Assembly (NCBI GenBank): GCA_033763935.1
Contig: JANRJO010000042.1
Location: 145,588-209,587 of the forward strand
Reading direction: 5' to 3'
Source: DALYJJ01 sp033763935
GTDB taxonomy: Bacteria > Acidobacteriota > Terriglobia > Bryobacterales > Bryobacteraceae
Length of the DNA: 64,000 nt
The translations under genes and the position numbers were made by a program. The notes beneath the pieces were generated by a model. The model was not told the origin of the DNA and made no database searches. It saw only the letters and a list, made by a program, of their open reading frames with translations. This document shows, in pieces, positions 25,803 to 34,694 of this stretch (positions are counted from its first letter, which is position 1; each line of letters begins with the position of its first letter).

Positions 25803-26306
25803 CTACGCGCGGACCTTGCCGGCGCGCTTGCGAAGGAACACCAGCACTCCCACACCGCTGCCCAGCAATGCGATGGAACCCGGCTCCGGAACAGTCGACG
25901 CAGATCCGTCGTACCGGAGGTCGACCTGCCCGACAACGTAATCCCCGGGGCCAGTGCTTTCGAACTTGATGACATTGGTGCCATCCACCAGAAGACCGGT
26001 GACGCTGAAGGCTATGAAGGCAGGGCCAGTGGAAAGATAGGCGTTATCTGCGAGGAAGCTTCCCACCAGGGAGGAGTTGAAAAACACGTCAACAGGCACG
26101 TTGGGGCTGTTCCACAGTCCATACTTGATCGTGATCTCGGCCGGCAGAACGTTGGAAGGCCCGAACGCATCGAGATTCAAGGAGTAGGCTGTGCCCCCGT
26201 CAATCACGTTGTTGCCCAGATCCCCCGTTGACACGGTGACGGGAGCTGAATAGAGCGCAGTGGCAAAGCTGAACAGGACCAAGAGGTTGCGGCTAAGTGT
26301 TTTCAT
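25803..26306 (-). CDS. PEP-CTERM domain protein (exosortase substrate)
   Basis: 167 residues. The ATG at 26306 follows GGAG and opens a signal peptide (MKTLSRNLLVLFSFATALYSA). The body is a beta-sandwich-like secreted domain. The C terminus is a classic PEP-CTERM tripartite signal: VPEPGS, a hydrophobic stretch (IALLGSGVGVLVFL) and a basic tail (RKRAGKVRA). Exosortase would cleave it and release or anchor the protein in the extracellular matrix. No exosortase gene is in the window. Confidence 0.9.
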   Translation of the reverse strand: MKTLSRNLLVLFSFATALYSAPVTVSTGDLGNNVIDGGTAYSLNLDAFGPSNVLPAEITIKYGLWNSPNVPVDVFFNSSLVGSFLADNAYLSTGPAFIAFSVTGLLVDGTNVIKFESTGPGDYVVGQVDLRYDGSASTVPEPGSIALLGSGVGVLVFLRKRAGKVRA

Positions 26307-26342
26307 AATGACTCCAGAGCGGAATGGGTAGAGCTTCCAAGA

Positions 26343-26348
26343 AGTATA
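26343..26348 (-). promoter_or_regulatory. Candidate -10 box of the PEP-CTERM gene
   Basis: TATACT on the minus strand, 37 bases before the start codon, gives a ~30-base leader. No convincing -35 sequence is visible. Confidence 0.3.
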
Positions 26349-26381
26349 CCCCCGCTCGCATGCCTCCACTATTACGGGACA

Positions 26382-27128
26382 CTAGTAAGTCGCCCGCCCG
26401 CCGCTCGCGTCGTACGTCTGCCCCGTGACGAACGAGCAATCCGGGCTCGCCAGAAAGTGCACCACCGCTGCAATCTCATCGATCGCCCCCGTGCGCCGCA
26501 TCGGAATCCGCGCCGTCATGTAGTCCACCTGCTCCGGCGTCAGTTGCTCCAGGATCTTCGTACGCACCACCGCCGGCGAAACCGCGTTCACGCAAATACC
26601 CTCCGTCGCGACTTCCTTCGCAATCGACTTCGTCAGCCCGATGACGCCCGCCTTCGTCGCCGAGTAGGCCGACATGTTCGGGTTGCCTTCCTTCCCCGCA
26701 ATGGAAGCAATATTGACGATGCGCCCGTACCGCCGCTCCCGCATGTGCGGCAGCACGGCCCGGCAGCAGTAAAACACGCCCGTCAGATTCAACGCCACAA
26801 TGCGGGACCAATCCCCGTCGGTCTGCTCCCAGATCGGCGCCGAACGCCCCGCGATACCCGCATTGTTCACCCAGATGTCGATGCGGCCCGTCTGCTGGAG
26901 AACGGCGGCAACCGCGTCCTCCACGGACTTGTTGTCGGTCACGTCGATGCCAACCGCGAAAGCCCGCTCGCCCACGCCCGAAGCCGCCGCCAGCGCGGCC
27001 TCTTCGTTGACGTCCGCCACCGCTACTCGCGCGCCCGCCCTCGCCAACCGTCGCGCGATCCCCTCGCCGATCCCCTGCGCCCCACCCGTCACTACCGCCG
27101 TCTGGCCCGTAAGATCGAAGTAGCTCAT
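26382..27128 (-). CDS. SDR-family oxidoreductase (FabG-like)
   Basis: 248 residues. Short-chain dehydrogenase with the TGGAQGIGEG cofactor motif, NNAG, the IASIAG serine and the YSATK active-site motif, and the C-terminal GQTYDASGG typical of 3-oxoacyl-ACP-reductase-like SDRs. It would oxidise or reduce a secondary alcohol/ketone with NAD(P)(H). The start codon (27126-27128) overlaps the start codon of the divergent phosphatase by two bases. Confidence 0.92.
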   Translation of the reverse strand: MSYFDLTGQTAVVTGGAQGIGEGIARRLARAGARVAVADVNEEAALAAASGVGERAFAVGIDVTDNKSVEDAVAAVLQQTGRIDIWVNNAGIAGRSAPIWEQTDGDWSRIVALNLTGVFYCCRAVLPHMRERRYGRIVNIASIAGKEGNPNMSAYSATKAGVIGLTKSIAKEVATEGICVNAVSPAVVRTKILEQLTPEQVDYMTARIPMRRTGAIDEIAAVVHFLASPDCSFVTGQTYDASGGRATY

Positions 27129-27693
27129 GGAAAACTCAGTGTACTCCGCGAGTGCCGCAACCATTCATTTCGAAACACACGCTACGTCCCTCGACAACGA
27201 AAGCGGCGTCGCCTCCGGCCACTACGACGTCGCGCTCTCGCCGCTGGGCGAGCGCCAGGCCGCCGAACTGGGCCTCAGATACGCAACGGCCCCCCTCGCA
27301 GCCGTCTTCTGCTCCGACCTCCAGCGCTCCTGCCGCACCGCCGAAATCGCCTTCGCCTCCCGCCGCGCTCCCGTCTTCCAGGACGCGCGCCTCCGCGAGT
27401 GCGACTACGGCGAACTCACCCGCCATCCCGTCGCCGAAATCGACCAGCAGCGAACCAGCCGCATCCACTCCCCATTCCCCGGCGGCGAAAGCTACGAACA
27501 ATGTCTCCGCCGCGTCGCAGCATTCCTCGCGGAACGGAAGCAGCCGTCCTTCAACGGCACAACCATCCTTGTGATCGGCCATCGTGCCACCTGGTATGCC
27601 CTCGAGCACGAACTCGCCGCCCGCCCTCTCGAAGACGTCATCGCCGCCCCCTGGCGCTGGCAGCCCGGCTGGACCTATCGCCTACACTGGTGA
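27127..27693 (+). CDS. Histidine phosphatase family protein
   Basis: 188 residues. Phosphoglycerate-mutase-like fold with LSPLGERQAAELGLRY, FCSDLQRSCRTAEIAF and the late VIGHRAT motif. The usual N-terminal RHG is changed: the protein reads HFETHATSLDN, so the nucleophilic histidine is kept while Arg and Gly are replaced by Thr and Ala, as in a known subgroup. It may start at 27127 or at GTG 27139. It is first in the rightward operon with a secreted protein and an ABC exporter; its substrate is unknown. Confidence 0.85.
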   Translation: MENSVYSASAATIHFETHATSLDNESGVASGHYDVALSPLGERQAAELGLRYATAPLAAVFCSDLQRSCRTAEIAFASRRAPVFQDARLRECDYGELTRHPVAEIDQQRTSRIHSPFPGGESYEQCLRRVAAFLAERKQPSFNGTTILVIGHRATWYALEHELAARPLEDVIAAPWRWQPGWTYRLHW

Positions 27694-27695
27694 TC

Positions 27696-28481
27696 ATGGT
27701 GGCGGTACTGGCACTTTTACAGCTCGCTGCCCTCACCACGCACAAACACGAATCCGGTCTCTCCATCCGTATCCCCGCAGATTGGACCGTCGAGTCCCAA
27801 CCCCAGGGCCTCCTCCTCAAGCCCCCCGGCGCCGTCTTCGACCCCCGCCGCCAGGACAACGCTGAAGTCTACATCGTCGCCTCCGAACCCGGCTACGATG
27901 CCGAACAGGAGCGCGAGTTCGTCGCTTCCCTCGGCTCCGGCTTTCTCCAGAGCGGCGTTCCCCTCACCCGTAGCGGCGAGCGAGCCTCGTTCCCCGCCGG
28001 CGCCTCCTACACCTGGGAGTTCCGCCACCCCTCCACCGGTAAGCTCTTCGCCGTCCGCGTCTATGTCCGGCCGGAGCCGCCCCGCGCCCACGTCATCCTG
28101 GCGATGGGCGACGCGGCCCGCCTCGCCTCCCGCGACGAAGAGGTCAAGACCTTCCTGGCCGGCCTCAAGTTCGAAGCGCCGAAGAAGAACACCACCCTCG
28201 CCGACGATTCCCCCCTCGCGCAGATGTGGCTGGAACGCCTCCGCGGTAAAACTCTCGCCGGCCGGCCCATCCGCCACCTCGGTGAGGACGGCGCCCTCAC
28301 CCTGGGAGCTAATCCCGCCATCGCCGCTCCGGCCGGCAAATGGCGCATTCGCGTACAAGACAATTTCGCCTTCCTCGAAATCACCGACACGGCCGGCGCT
28401 GTCAAGCTCCTGAGCCTCTCGCAGGACGCGCGCGGTATCCTCCTCGACGGCGCTCCCGTTTCCATCGGCCCGGCCCGTTGA
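27696..28481 (+). CDS. Secreted protein of unknown function
   Basis: 261 residues from the ATG at 27696, 2 bases after the phosphatase stop. There is a short hydrophobic N terminus (MVAVLALLQLAAL) and then a PsbP/DUF1795-like beginning (HESGLSIRIPADWTVESQPQGLLLKPP) that often indicates a periplasmic ligand-free fold. Residues about 170-260 form a second segment (LRGKTLAGRPIRHLGEDG). No catalytic motif is seen. It sits 17 bases before the ABC ATPase gene. Confidence 0.6.
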   Translation: MVAVLALLQLAALTTHKHESGLSIRIPADWTVESQPQGLLLKPPGAVFDPRRQDNAEVYIVASEPGYDAEQEREFVASLGSGFLQSGVPLTRSGERASFPAGASYTWEFRHPSTGKLFAVRVYVRPEPPRAHVILAMGDAARLASRDEEVKTFLAGLKFEAPKKNTTLADDSPLAQMWLERLRGKTLAGRPIRHLGEDGALTLGANPAIAAPAGKWRIRVQDNFAFLEITDTAGAVKLLSLSQDARGILLDGAPVSIGPAR

Positions 28482-28498
28482 ACGGCGATACTGGATAA

Positions 28499-29425
28499 AT
28501 GACCGGACCTCCCGCGCTACGCGTCCGCGATCTTCGCAAGGCGTACAAGGACGTCGTCGCCGTCAACGGCCTGGACCTCGAAGTACAAAAGGGCGAGTGC
28601 TTCGGGTTGCTCGGCCCGAACGGGGCAGGGAAGACCACTACCATCGAAATCTGCGAAGGCCTCACCGCTCCCGATTCCGGCGAAGTGGAAGTGCTCGGCA
28701 TGAACTGGCGTTCCCACGCCTCCCAGCTGCGCCAGCGCCTCGGCATCCAGTTGCAGGAGACGCAGCTCGGCGAAAAGCTCACCGTCCTCGAAACCGTCCG
28801 CCTCTTCGCCAGCTTCTACAAGCAGGGCCCCTCGCCGGACGAAGTCATCGGCGTGGTGCAGCTCGAGGAAAAACGCGGCGCCCGCGTCGGCGGTCTCTCC
28901 GGCGGCCAGAAGCAGCGCCTTGCGCTCGCCATCTCCCTCGTCGGCGACCCCGAGCTTCTCTTCCTGGACGAACCCACCACCGGCCTCGACCCCCAGGCCC
29001 GCCGTCAGCTCTGGGAGCTCATCGAACAGTTCAAGCGCGGCGGCCGCACCATCCTCCTCACCACCCACTACATGGACGAAGCCGAACGCCTCTGCGACCG
29101 CGTCGCCATCATGGACCACGGCAAGGTCATCGCGCTCGGCACGCCGCGCGAACTCGTCGCCTCCATCGGCGTCGAGCACGTCGTCGAGTTCGCCGCCGGT
29201 GGTCCCGTCGATGCCGCCGTCCTGCGCGGCCTCGAAGGCGTTCGCGCCGTCGAAGCAGACAACGGCGCGGTCCGCCTCCAGGTCAGCCAGCTCCATCGTG
29301 CCGTGCCCCTGCTCCTCGACGAGCTGACGCGCCGCGGCGTCCTCCTCACCGAGCTCCGCACCCATTCCGCGACCCTCGAAGACGTCTTCGTCACCCTCAC
29401 CGGGAGGCACCTGCGCGATGAGTAG
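28499..29425 (+). CDS. ABC-2 type exporter, ATP-binding protein
   Basis: 308 residues. Walker A is GPNGAGKTT (39-47), the signature is LSGGQKQRLALA and Walker B is LLFLDEPTTGLDPQ, followed by the H-loop TTHYMDEAERLCDR. The C-terminal ~80 residues form the usual extension of drug/antibiotic-type exporters (DrrA/CcmA class). It overlaps the permease gene by 8 bases. The substrate is unknown. Confidence 0.95.
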   Translation: MTGPPALRVRDLRKAYKDVVAVNGLDLEVQKGECFGLLGPNGAGKTTTIEICEGLTAPDSGEVEVLGMNWRSHASQLRQRLGIQLQETQLGEKLTVLETVRLFASFYKQGPSPDEVIGVVQLEEKRGARVGGLSGGQKQRLALAISLVGDPELLFLDEPTTGLDPQARRQLWELIEQFKRGGRTILLTTHYMDEAERLCDRVAIMDHGKVIALGTPRELVASIGVEHVVEFAAGGPVDAAVLRGLEGVRAVEADNGAVRLQVSQLHRAVPLLLDELTRRGVLLTELRTHSATLEDVFVTLTGRHLRDE

Positions 29426-30449
29426 CCGGCCCTATCACCCGATCCTCGAACTCACCTTCATGCGCTTTCGCGAATACCTTCGCGAACCGGAAGCTCTCTT
29501 CTGGGCCTTCATCTTTCCCACGCTGCTCGCCGCCGGCCTCGGCCTCGCCTTCCGCAACAAGCCGGCTGAGGTGCTCACCATCGGCGCCGTCACGCCCCAA
29601 CTCGTGGCCCAGTTGAAGCAGGAGAGACTCCTGGACGTCCGCGAATACTCCGAAGCGGACGCCCGCAAAGCGCTCCGCGAAGGACGCGTCGCCCTCGTCG
29701 CCCTGCCCCAGGACAACAAGGTCGTCTACCAGTACGACGACACCAACCCCGAAGGCCGGACCGCCCGCATCCTCGCCGACCGCGCCGTCCAACGCGCCGC
29801 CGGCCGCACCGACCCCGTCGCCACCGGCGACGTCTACCTCCGCGAAGCCGGCTCCCGCTACATAGACTTCCTCGTCCCCGGCCTCATCGGTATGAACCTC
29901 ATGGGCAACGCCATCTGGAGCATCGGCTTTGCCATCGTCGACGCGCGCCGCAAGAAGCTCATGAAGCGCCTCGTCGCCACGCCCATGCCGCGGCACTACT
30001 ATCTGCTGTCGTTCGTCTTCTCGCGCTTGGTCCTGCTGGTGGTCGAGGTCGGCCTGCTGCTCGCCTTCGGCGTCTGGATCTTCGGCGTCCCCATCCGCAG
30101 TTCCCTCGCCGACATCGCCGTCCTCTGCGTCTTCGGTTCGCTCGCCTTCGCCGCCATCGGCCTGCTCATCGCCGCCCGCCCGCGCACCATCGAAGGCGTC
30201 TCCGGCCTGATGAACCTCACCATGCTGCCCATGTGGGTGCTCTCCGGAGTCTTCTTCTCGTCGCAGCGTTTTCCGGACGCCATCCAGCCCGTCATCAAGG
30301 CTCTGCCGCTCACCGCCGCCATTGACGCTCTACGCGGCAGCATGCTGCAGGGCGCAAGCCTCGCAGGCTTGGCCCCGCAGATCGGAGTGCTCTCGCTCTG
30401 GCTCGTCGTGAGCTTCGTCCTGGCGCTCAGGCTCTTCCGCTGGCGCTAG
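29418..30449 (+). CDS. ABC-2 type exporter, permease protein
   Basis: 343 residues, ABC-2 membrane fold: an N-terminal helix (EALFWAFIFPTLLAAGLGLAF), a large periplasmic domain (about 45-165) and then five C-terminal helices, including GLIGMNLMGNAIWSIGFAIVD and LMNLTMLPMWVLSGVFFS, the NodJ/DrrB-type signature. It pairs with the upstream ATPase (8-base overlap). It converges on the RRM gene with a 4-base overlap. Confidence 0.93.
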   Translation: MSSRPYHPILELTFMRFREYLREPEALFWAFIFPTLLAAGLGLAFRNKPAEVLTIGAVTPQLVAQLKQERLLDVREYSEADARKALREGRVALVALPQDNKVVYQYDDTNPEGRTARILADRAVQRAAGRTDPVATGDVYLREAGSRYIDFLVPGLIGMNLMGNAIWSIGFAIVDARRKKLMKRLVATPMPRHYYLLSFVFSRLVLLVVEVGLLLAFGVWIFGVPIRSSLADIAVLCVFGSLAFAAIGLLIAARPRTIEGVSGLMNLTMLPMWVLSGVFFSSQRFPDAIQPVIKALPLTAAIDALRGSMLQGASLAGLAPQIGVLSLWLVVSFVLALRLFRWR

Positions 30450-30796
30450 TACCGATCGCGCCCGCGCCCGCCGCCGCCACCGCCGAAGTCGCGGCCCCGG
30501 CCCCCGCCGCCGCCGGGACGCCCGCCGCCCCCACCGGTGCCCGCGCGGCGCTCCATCGGCCGTGCCTCGTTCACGATGATCGACCGCCCCATCAACTCCC
30601 GCCCGTTCAGCGCTTCAATTGCCCGGTTTGCAAGATCGTTGTCAGCCACGTCAACGAACCCAAAACCGCGCGCTTCCCCGGAAAACTTGTCCCGCACCAC
30701 ATTCACCCCGTCCACTGTCACGCCGATCTGCCCAAACCAACTCTCCAGATCGGCCTCCGTCGCGGAGTACGGTAGATTGCCTATGAACAGCCTCAT
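30446..30796 (-). CDS. Glycine-rich RNA-binding protein (single RRM)
   Basis: 116 residues. One RRM with RNP2 LFIGNL (3-8) and RNP1 RGFGFVDV (43-50), followed by an RGG-like tail (GGGGRPGGGGGRGRDFGG). Bacterial members, common in cyanobacteria and acidobacteria, are cold- or stress-linked RNA chaperones. The 223-base region upstream is relatively A/T-rich and is shared with the divergent methyltransferase gene; a ribosome site (AAGGGAAATAGGG) lies before the ATG. Confidence 0.94.
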   Translation of the reverse strand: MRLFIGNLPYSATEADLESWFGQIGVTVDGVNVVRDKFSGEARGFGFVDVADNDLANRAIEALNGRELMGRSIIVNEARPMERRAGTGGGGGRPGGGGGRGRDFGGGGGGRGRDRY

Positions 30797-31019
30797 TCCC
30801 TATTTCCCTTTCGTCTTGGAGGCGGACCAATTGCCTCGCAGCGGTCTGCACCGGTGGACACCTCAGAAGAGGCAGGAAGCGAAGCAGGGGCGGCACGAAC
30901 CAGCGACCGATCGCGACACTGACACTCCCCCAACCAATTACCGCGCCCGATCGGAGGGCGCTCAAAAGCATCCCAATCTTCGCATTAGTCCGAATTTCGG
31001 TCAATATGAAAGATAGTCC

Positions 31020-31829
31020 ATGAATCGCCGTGAACGATTGGTTACGAAGCTGCGCCCCGCTCCTCTCGCAGCCTCCGTCGCCCACCTCCTCCGGGTCAAC
31101 CGACGCCGCCTCCACCAGACTCCTTACGGGCGTTTCTTCATCAACCCCGTGTCCGATTTCGGCTCCCGCATTCTCGCCGGTGACTACGAACCCGAAATGC
31201 GTCGCGTCCTTGAGCTATACCTGAAGCCCGGCATGACCTTTATCGATTTAGGCGCCAATGAAGGCTACTTCTCGGTGCTCGCGTCGCGCCTGGTCGGTCC
31301 CGACGGCTTCGTGCTCGCAATCGAACCGCAGAGCCGTCTGCAAGCCGTCATCCAGCGCAACCTGATGGAGAACGAGTGTTTCAACGTCCAGGTGTTTCAG
31401 TGCGTGCTCGCCGCCGAATCCGGCCGCGCCAGCATCGCTCTCTCCACCGACATGAACACCGGCGCTTCCAGCCTCTACCCGACTGCCCGCTACCGTCTCC
31501 CGGAGGAAGAGGTGTGCCGCTTCTCACTCTCCGAGTTCTTCTCCCGCCGCAAGATCGGCCGTTGCCACCTCATGAAGATCGACATCGAGGGCGCCGAGTG
31601 GGATGTCCTCATGTCCGCCGGCGAACTGCTCCGGCAGGGAATCATCGCCAACCTCGCCGTCGAAATTCATGAGAGCGTACTCCACGCCCGCGGCCTGCGG
31701 CCCGAACAACTTCACCAGCATCTGCTGGCCCATCAGTACGAGTGCGACGGCACTCTCGGCGTGCCCGTCTACCGCTTCCGCGCGTCTGCCCGTTCGGTGG
31801 ACAGTCCCTTCGCCCCTGCGTTATCCTGA
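31020..31829 (+). CDS. FkbM-family methyltransferase
   Basis: 269 residues. SAM-binding motif FIDLGANEGYFSVLASRLVG, then VLAIEPQSRLQAVIQRN, and the FkbM-type core LMKIDIEGAEWDVL and NLAVEIHE. FkbM enzymes O-methylate sugars or polyketides; there is no glycosyltransferase next to it, so the acceptor is unknown. The ATG at 31020 has a weak ribosome site (GAAAG). Confidence 0.9.
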   Translation: MNRRERLVTKLRPAPLAASVAHLLRVNRRRLHQTPYGRFFINPVSDFGSRILAGDYEPEMRRVLELYLKPGMTFIDLGANEGYFSVLASRLVGPDGFVLAIEPQSRLQAVIQRNLMENECFNVQVFQCVLAAESGRASIALSTDMNTGASSLYPTARYRLPEEEVCRFSLSEFFSRRKIGRCHLMKIDIEGAEWDVLMSAGELLRQGIIANLAVEIHESVLHARGLRPEQLHQHLLAHQYECDGTLGVPVYRFRASARSVDSPFAPALS

Positions 31830-31882
31830 CTATTGGCCTGAAAACGTGCGCTCGACCACGGGTGTTCGTGTTTCCAGTTCCT

Positions 31883-31971
31883 GGACAGGTGGCCGAGTGG
31901 TTAATGGCAGCAGACTGTAAATCTGCCGCTCCTTGCGAGCTACGGAGGTTCGAATCCTCCCCTGTCCACCA
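31883..31971 (+). tRNA. tRNA-Tyr (anticodon GTA)
   Basis: Class II tRNA with a long variable arm. The acceptor GGACAGG (31883-31889) pairs with CCTGTCC (31961-31967), followed by A and an encoded CCA. The anticodon GTA is at 31917-31919 and the T loop is TTCGAAT. Confidence 0.97.
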
Positions 31972-31985
31972 GTCATTCCCTTCGG

Positions 31986-32061
<76 letters not shown>

Positions 32062-32065
32062 CTCC

Positions 32066-33685
32066 TCACCCCACCTCGAACTGGAGCGTGTAGTCAAACG
32101 GCGTCAGCCCCGTCACGTAAATCGTCTGCCCCGGAATGCGCGGCAGCGCCCCCCGCACGTTCACGTACCGGTGCGCCGCCACGCCCGGCGAAATGCGAAT
32201 CGCATCGCTCCCCGCCCGTAGCGTCGCCGCCCCCTGCTCCAGCAAGTAAGCTCCCCCTCCCAGCTCTCTCGCCCCCTCGATCTTCACCCCGTCCCTCACG
32301 TTGATCTCGATCGCCAGCGGCACCTTGTCCGTTCCCTCCGCCTGCACCCGCACCCGCAGCCCGCGCGGCGTTTCCGTCACCGTAGCGGCTTGCGTCAACC
32401 GCGCCACCTCGCTTTGCCCCCGCAGCCGCCGCACCTGCTCCCACTCCCCCGCGGCCACCTTCCGGTTCGTCAGGGGCTGGAAATAGGGCCCCTCCAACTG
32501 CTGGGTCAGCCGCCACCCGCCGCCGTCCACCCGCTCCGCCTTTCCGGCCACGAACTGCGCCTTGCCGAAAAACGCTGAAGCGAACCGGACGCCTCCGATC
32601 ACCGCCTCTCCCCGCCGCAGCGTACAGATCAAGCTGTCGCCGTTGGCCAGCAGGACCGTTGCGCTCGTTCTGCCCCGGCGGATGCGGTGCGCCCGCGCCG
32701 CCGTCAACGTCTTCTCGTAATTCTCCGGCAGCGGCGCCGGCGCGGGACCCCGCTGTGTCAGCTCCTCGAACTCCATCACATCCGGCAGCCGTGCGTACCG
32801 GGCCTCCAGGCCCTGCGCCAGGCTCATCCATCGCCCGTCCTTCTCGCGCACCGCCATGTACCGCAGCGGGAACCAGTAGCGTCCGGCATCCCCCACCTGA
32901 TACTGGTCCTGCCGCCGCGAGATCTCCGTCACCACCTCGCCGCCCGGATGCAGCAGGTACAGCAGCGACTCCAGGTTCCGCCGCACCGGCGCGAGCAATT
33001 CCGCCCGTTTCAACTTCGCCGCCATCACCACCAGCGCCCGGTCCGTCACCGGGTTGTAAATGGTCGTACTGCGCTCGTCGAACTGCCCGTCCTCGTCAAT
33101 ATCGATCCCCTCCGCCAGCCACTCCTCGATCCGCCGTACATACCGCGCATCGGGATACAGCTCGTGGATCTGCGCCAGCGCCTGGCACACCACCCAGCGA
33201 TGGTTCGGCGTGTGAATGCCGCCTACCGTCATCGCCGCGCCCGCGCGTCGCAGAAACCCCTCCAACGCTTCCTCGATCTCCCGCGATCCTGCCCTCCGCG
33301 CCAGGCAAGCCGCGGACGCCACCAGGTGACAGACGAACCCCGTGTCCGGCGGCGAGTTAAAATTGGTCGTCGGCAGGTCAATGTTGCCGTCCGCTGTCTG
33401 CTCCCCCTCCAGATACTTCGCCGCCCGCCGGATCCGCTCGAGCACCGCCGCGCTCCCCGCATGCTTCGATCCCGGCTGCAGAAACGCCGCCGTGAAGTCC
33501 AACACCAGCCCCGCCGCGGCACCCGGGAGCCACAGCCCGTCCCCGTCCGGGTACGAACCGTTCTCCCGTTGCCGGTCCATCAGAACCCGCACCTGTTCGT
33601 CGTGCCTCGCAATCAGCTCTCCGGGCACACTGCCCGCCGCCGCCGGCGCTGCCGCCAGGGCGAATAACGCCTCTCGTCGCGTCAC
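32066..33685 (-). CDS. Exported alpha-toroid protein of unknown function
   Basis: 539 residues. The N terminus MTRREALFALAAAPAAAGS looks like a twin-arginine-type leader. Residues about 20-290 are mainly helical with repeated aromatic/acidic turns (ENGSYPDGDGLWLPGAA, NFNSPPDTGFVCH, GIHTPNHRWVVCQALAQI), resembling the (alpha/alpha) toroid of polysaccharide lyases and heparinase-like enzymes. The C-terminal 250 residues look like a beta-sandwich. A polysaccharide-lyase role is plausible (inference); no catalytic residues can be fixed. The gene overlaps the upstream TPR gene by 4 bases (ATGA). Confidence 0.65.
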   Translation of the reverse strand: MTRREALFALAAAPAAAGSVPGELIARHDEQVRVLMDRQRENGSYPDGDGLWLPGAAAGLVLDFTAAFLQPGSKHAGSAAVLERIRRAAKYLEGEQTADGNIDLPTTNFNSPPDTGFVCHLVASAACLARRAGSREIEEALEGFLRRAGAAMTVGGIHTPNHRWVVCQALAQIHELYPDARYVRRIEEWLAEGIDIDEDGQFDERSTTIYNPVTDRALVVMAAKLKRAELLAPVRRNLESLLYLLHPGGEVVTEISRRQDQYQVGDAGRYWFPLRYMAVREKDGRWMSLAQGLEARYARLPDVMEFEELTQRGPAPAPLPENYEKTLTAARAHRIRRGRTSATVLLANGDSLICTLRRGEAVIGGVRFASAFFGKAQFVAGKAERVDGGGWRLTQQLEGPYFQPLTNRKVAAGEWEQVRRLRGQSEVARLTQAATVTETPRGLRVRVQAEGTDKVPLAIEINVRDGVKIEGARELGGGAYLLEQGAATLRAGSDAIRISPGVAAHRYVNVRGALPRIPGQTIYVTGLTPFDYTLQFEVG

Positions 33686-34668
33686 TGTCTCGATAACTCC
33701 TCTCGCAGTTGCCGCACCGTGGCCGCATCCGCTGCCTCCGGCGCCAGCCGCAGATACTCATCCAGCAGTAAAATCGCCTCCGCCCGCTTCCCCAACCGCG
33801 CCCGTATGCGCCCCGCCAGCAACCGCGTATCCGGGTGCCGCCCCGCCCCGTCGTACTTCACAGCCTCCAGCGCGCGCCGCTCGGCCTCGTCGAGCCGGCC
33901 CTTCTTCATCTCGGCGCCTGCCTGGTAATAGTAAGCGAGCGGCGTGTCGATCGGGTTCATCGGAAACACCACCCCCAGCAGCCGTTCCGCCTCCGCCCAA
34001 TTCCCGGCCGCAGCCGCCATCTCGGCCAGTTGCACGTACGGCCGGGTGAACAGCCGGTCGTGCCGCAGCGCCGCCTCGTACGCCTGCCGCGCCTCCTGCA
34101 GGCGCCCCGTCTTCTGATACACCGCCCCCAGTTGAAACCACGCCGACGCGTACGCGTCGTACTGCCGCACCGCCGCCCGGAACCGCTTCTCCGCTTCCGT
34201 CCAATTGCTCCTGTCGAACGCCTCCAGCCCCGCCAGGTACTGCTCGCGCGCCTTCTGCGGCGCGCGATAGTTGGCAATGCTCGTCGACCATCCTTCGCCC
34301 GCGCCCAACTGTCGCACCGTCAGCGGGTCCCACGGCACGCTGCGATACCCCGGAAGAAACACCGCCTTCACCGCGCAACGGCCATGCCATGTTTGGGGTT
34401 CGCCAGTTGCCACCTGTGCCGTCGGCGCCTCCGGCAGCGTCATCAGCAGGAATCCGCTCTTGTCCGTGAAGCCCGACAGTATCCGCCCGCAATGAAGCTC
34501 GACGTATGCCGGTTCCCGCGGCGTCCCCCCGCCTTCCACCCGTACCTGCAACTCCACCGTCTGCTTGAACGCCGGAGGCAGCGGGGGTGGCCCGAACCGC
34601 CGGTCGTCCTGCTGCGCGTCGGCGCCGCTGCCCAACGCCAGCAGCACCACCAGCGCTCCGCGATGCAT
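33682..34668 (-). CDS. Secreted tetratricopeptide-repeat protein
   Basis: 328 residues with a signal peptide (MHRGALVVLLALGSGADAQ). A beta-rich N-terminal domain (about 35-120, VELQVRVEGGGTPREPAYVELHC) resembles a carboxypeptidase-regulatory/Ig-like fold. It is followed by four to five TPR units (NWTEAEKRFRAAVRQYDAYA, GRLQEARQAYEAALRHDR). It is probably a periplasmic protein-interaction scaffold. It is translationally coupled to the toroid protein gene (ATGA overlap). It begins 26 bases after the ABC ATPase gene of the SIR2 operon, so read-through is possible, but its periplasmic location argues for a separate function. Confidence 0.8.
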   Translation of the reverse strand: MHRGALVVLLALGSGADAQQDDRRFGPPPLPPAFKQTVELQVRVEGGGTPREPAYVELHCGRILSGFTDKSGFLLMTLPEAPTAQVATGEPQTWHGRCAVKAVFLPGYRSVPWDPLTVRQLGAGEGWSTSIANYRAPQKAREQYLAGLEAFDRSNWTEAEKRFRAAVRQYDAYASAWFQLGAVYQKTGRLQEARQAYEAALRHDRLFTRPYVQLAEMAAAAGNWAEAERLLGVVFPMNPIDTPLAYYYQAGAEMKKGRLDEAERRALEAVKYDGAGRHPDTRLLAGRIRARLGKRAEAILLLDEYLRLAPEAADAATVRQLREELSRQ

Positions 34669-34694
34669 GCCTGGATTCTATCTCGGCAAAGCGC

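Noticed and set aside
28499..30449. ABC exporter genes considered part of a biosynthetic cluster
   Set aside because: No biosynthetic enzymes flank them; only a phosphatase and an unknown secreted protein are linked.
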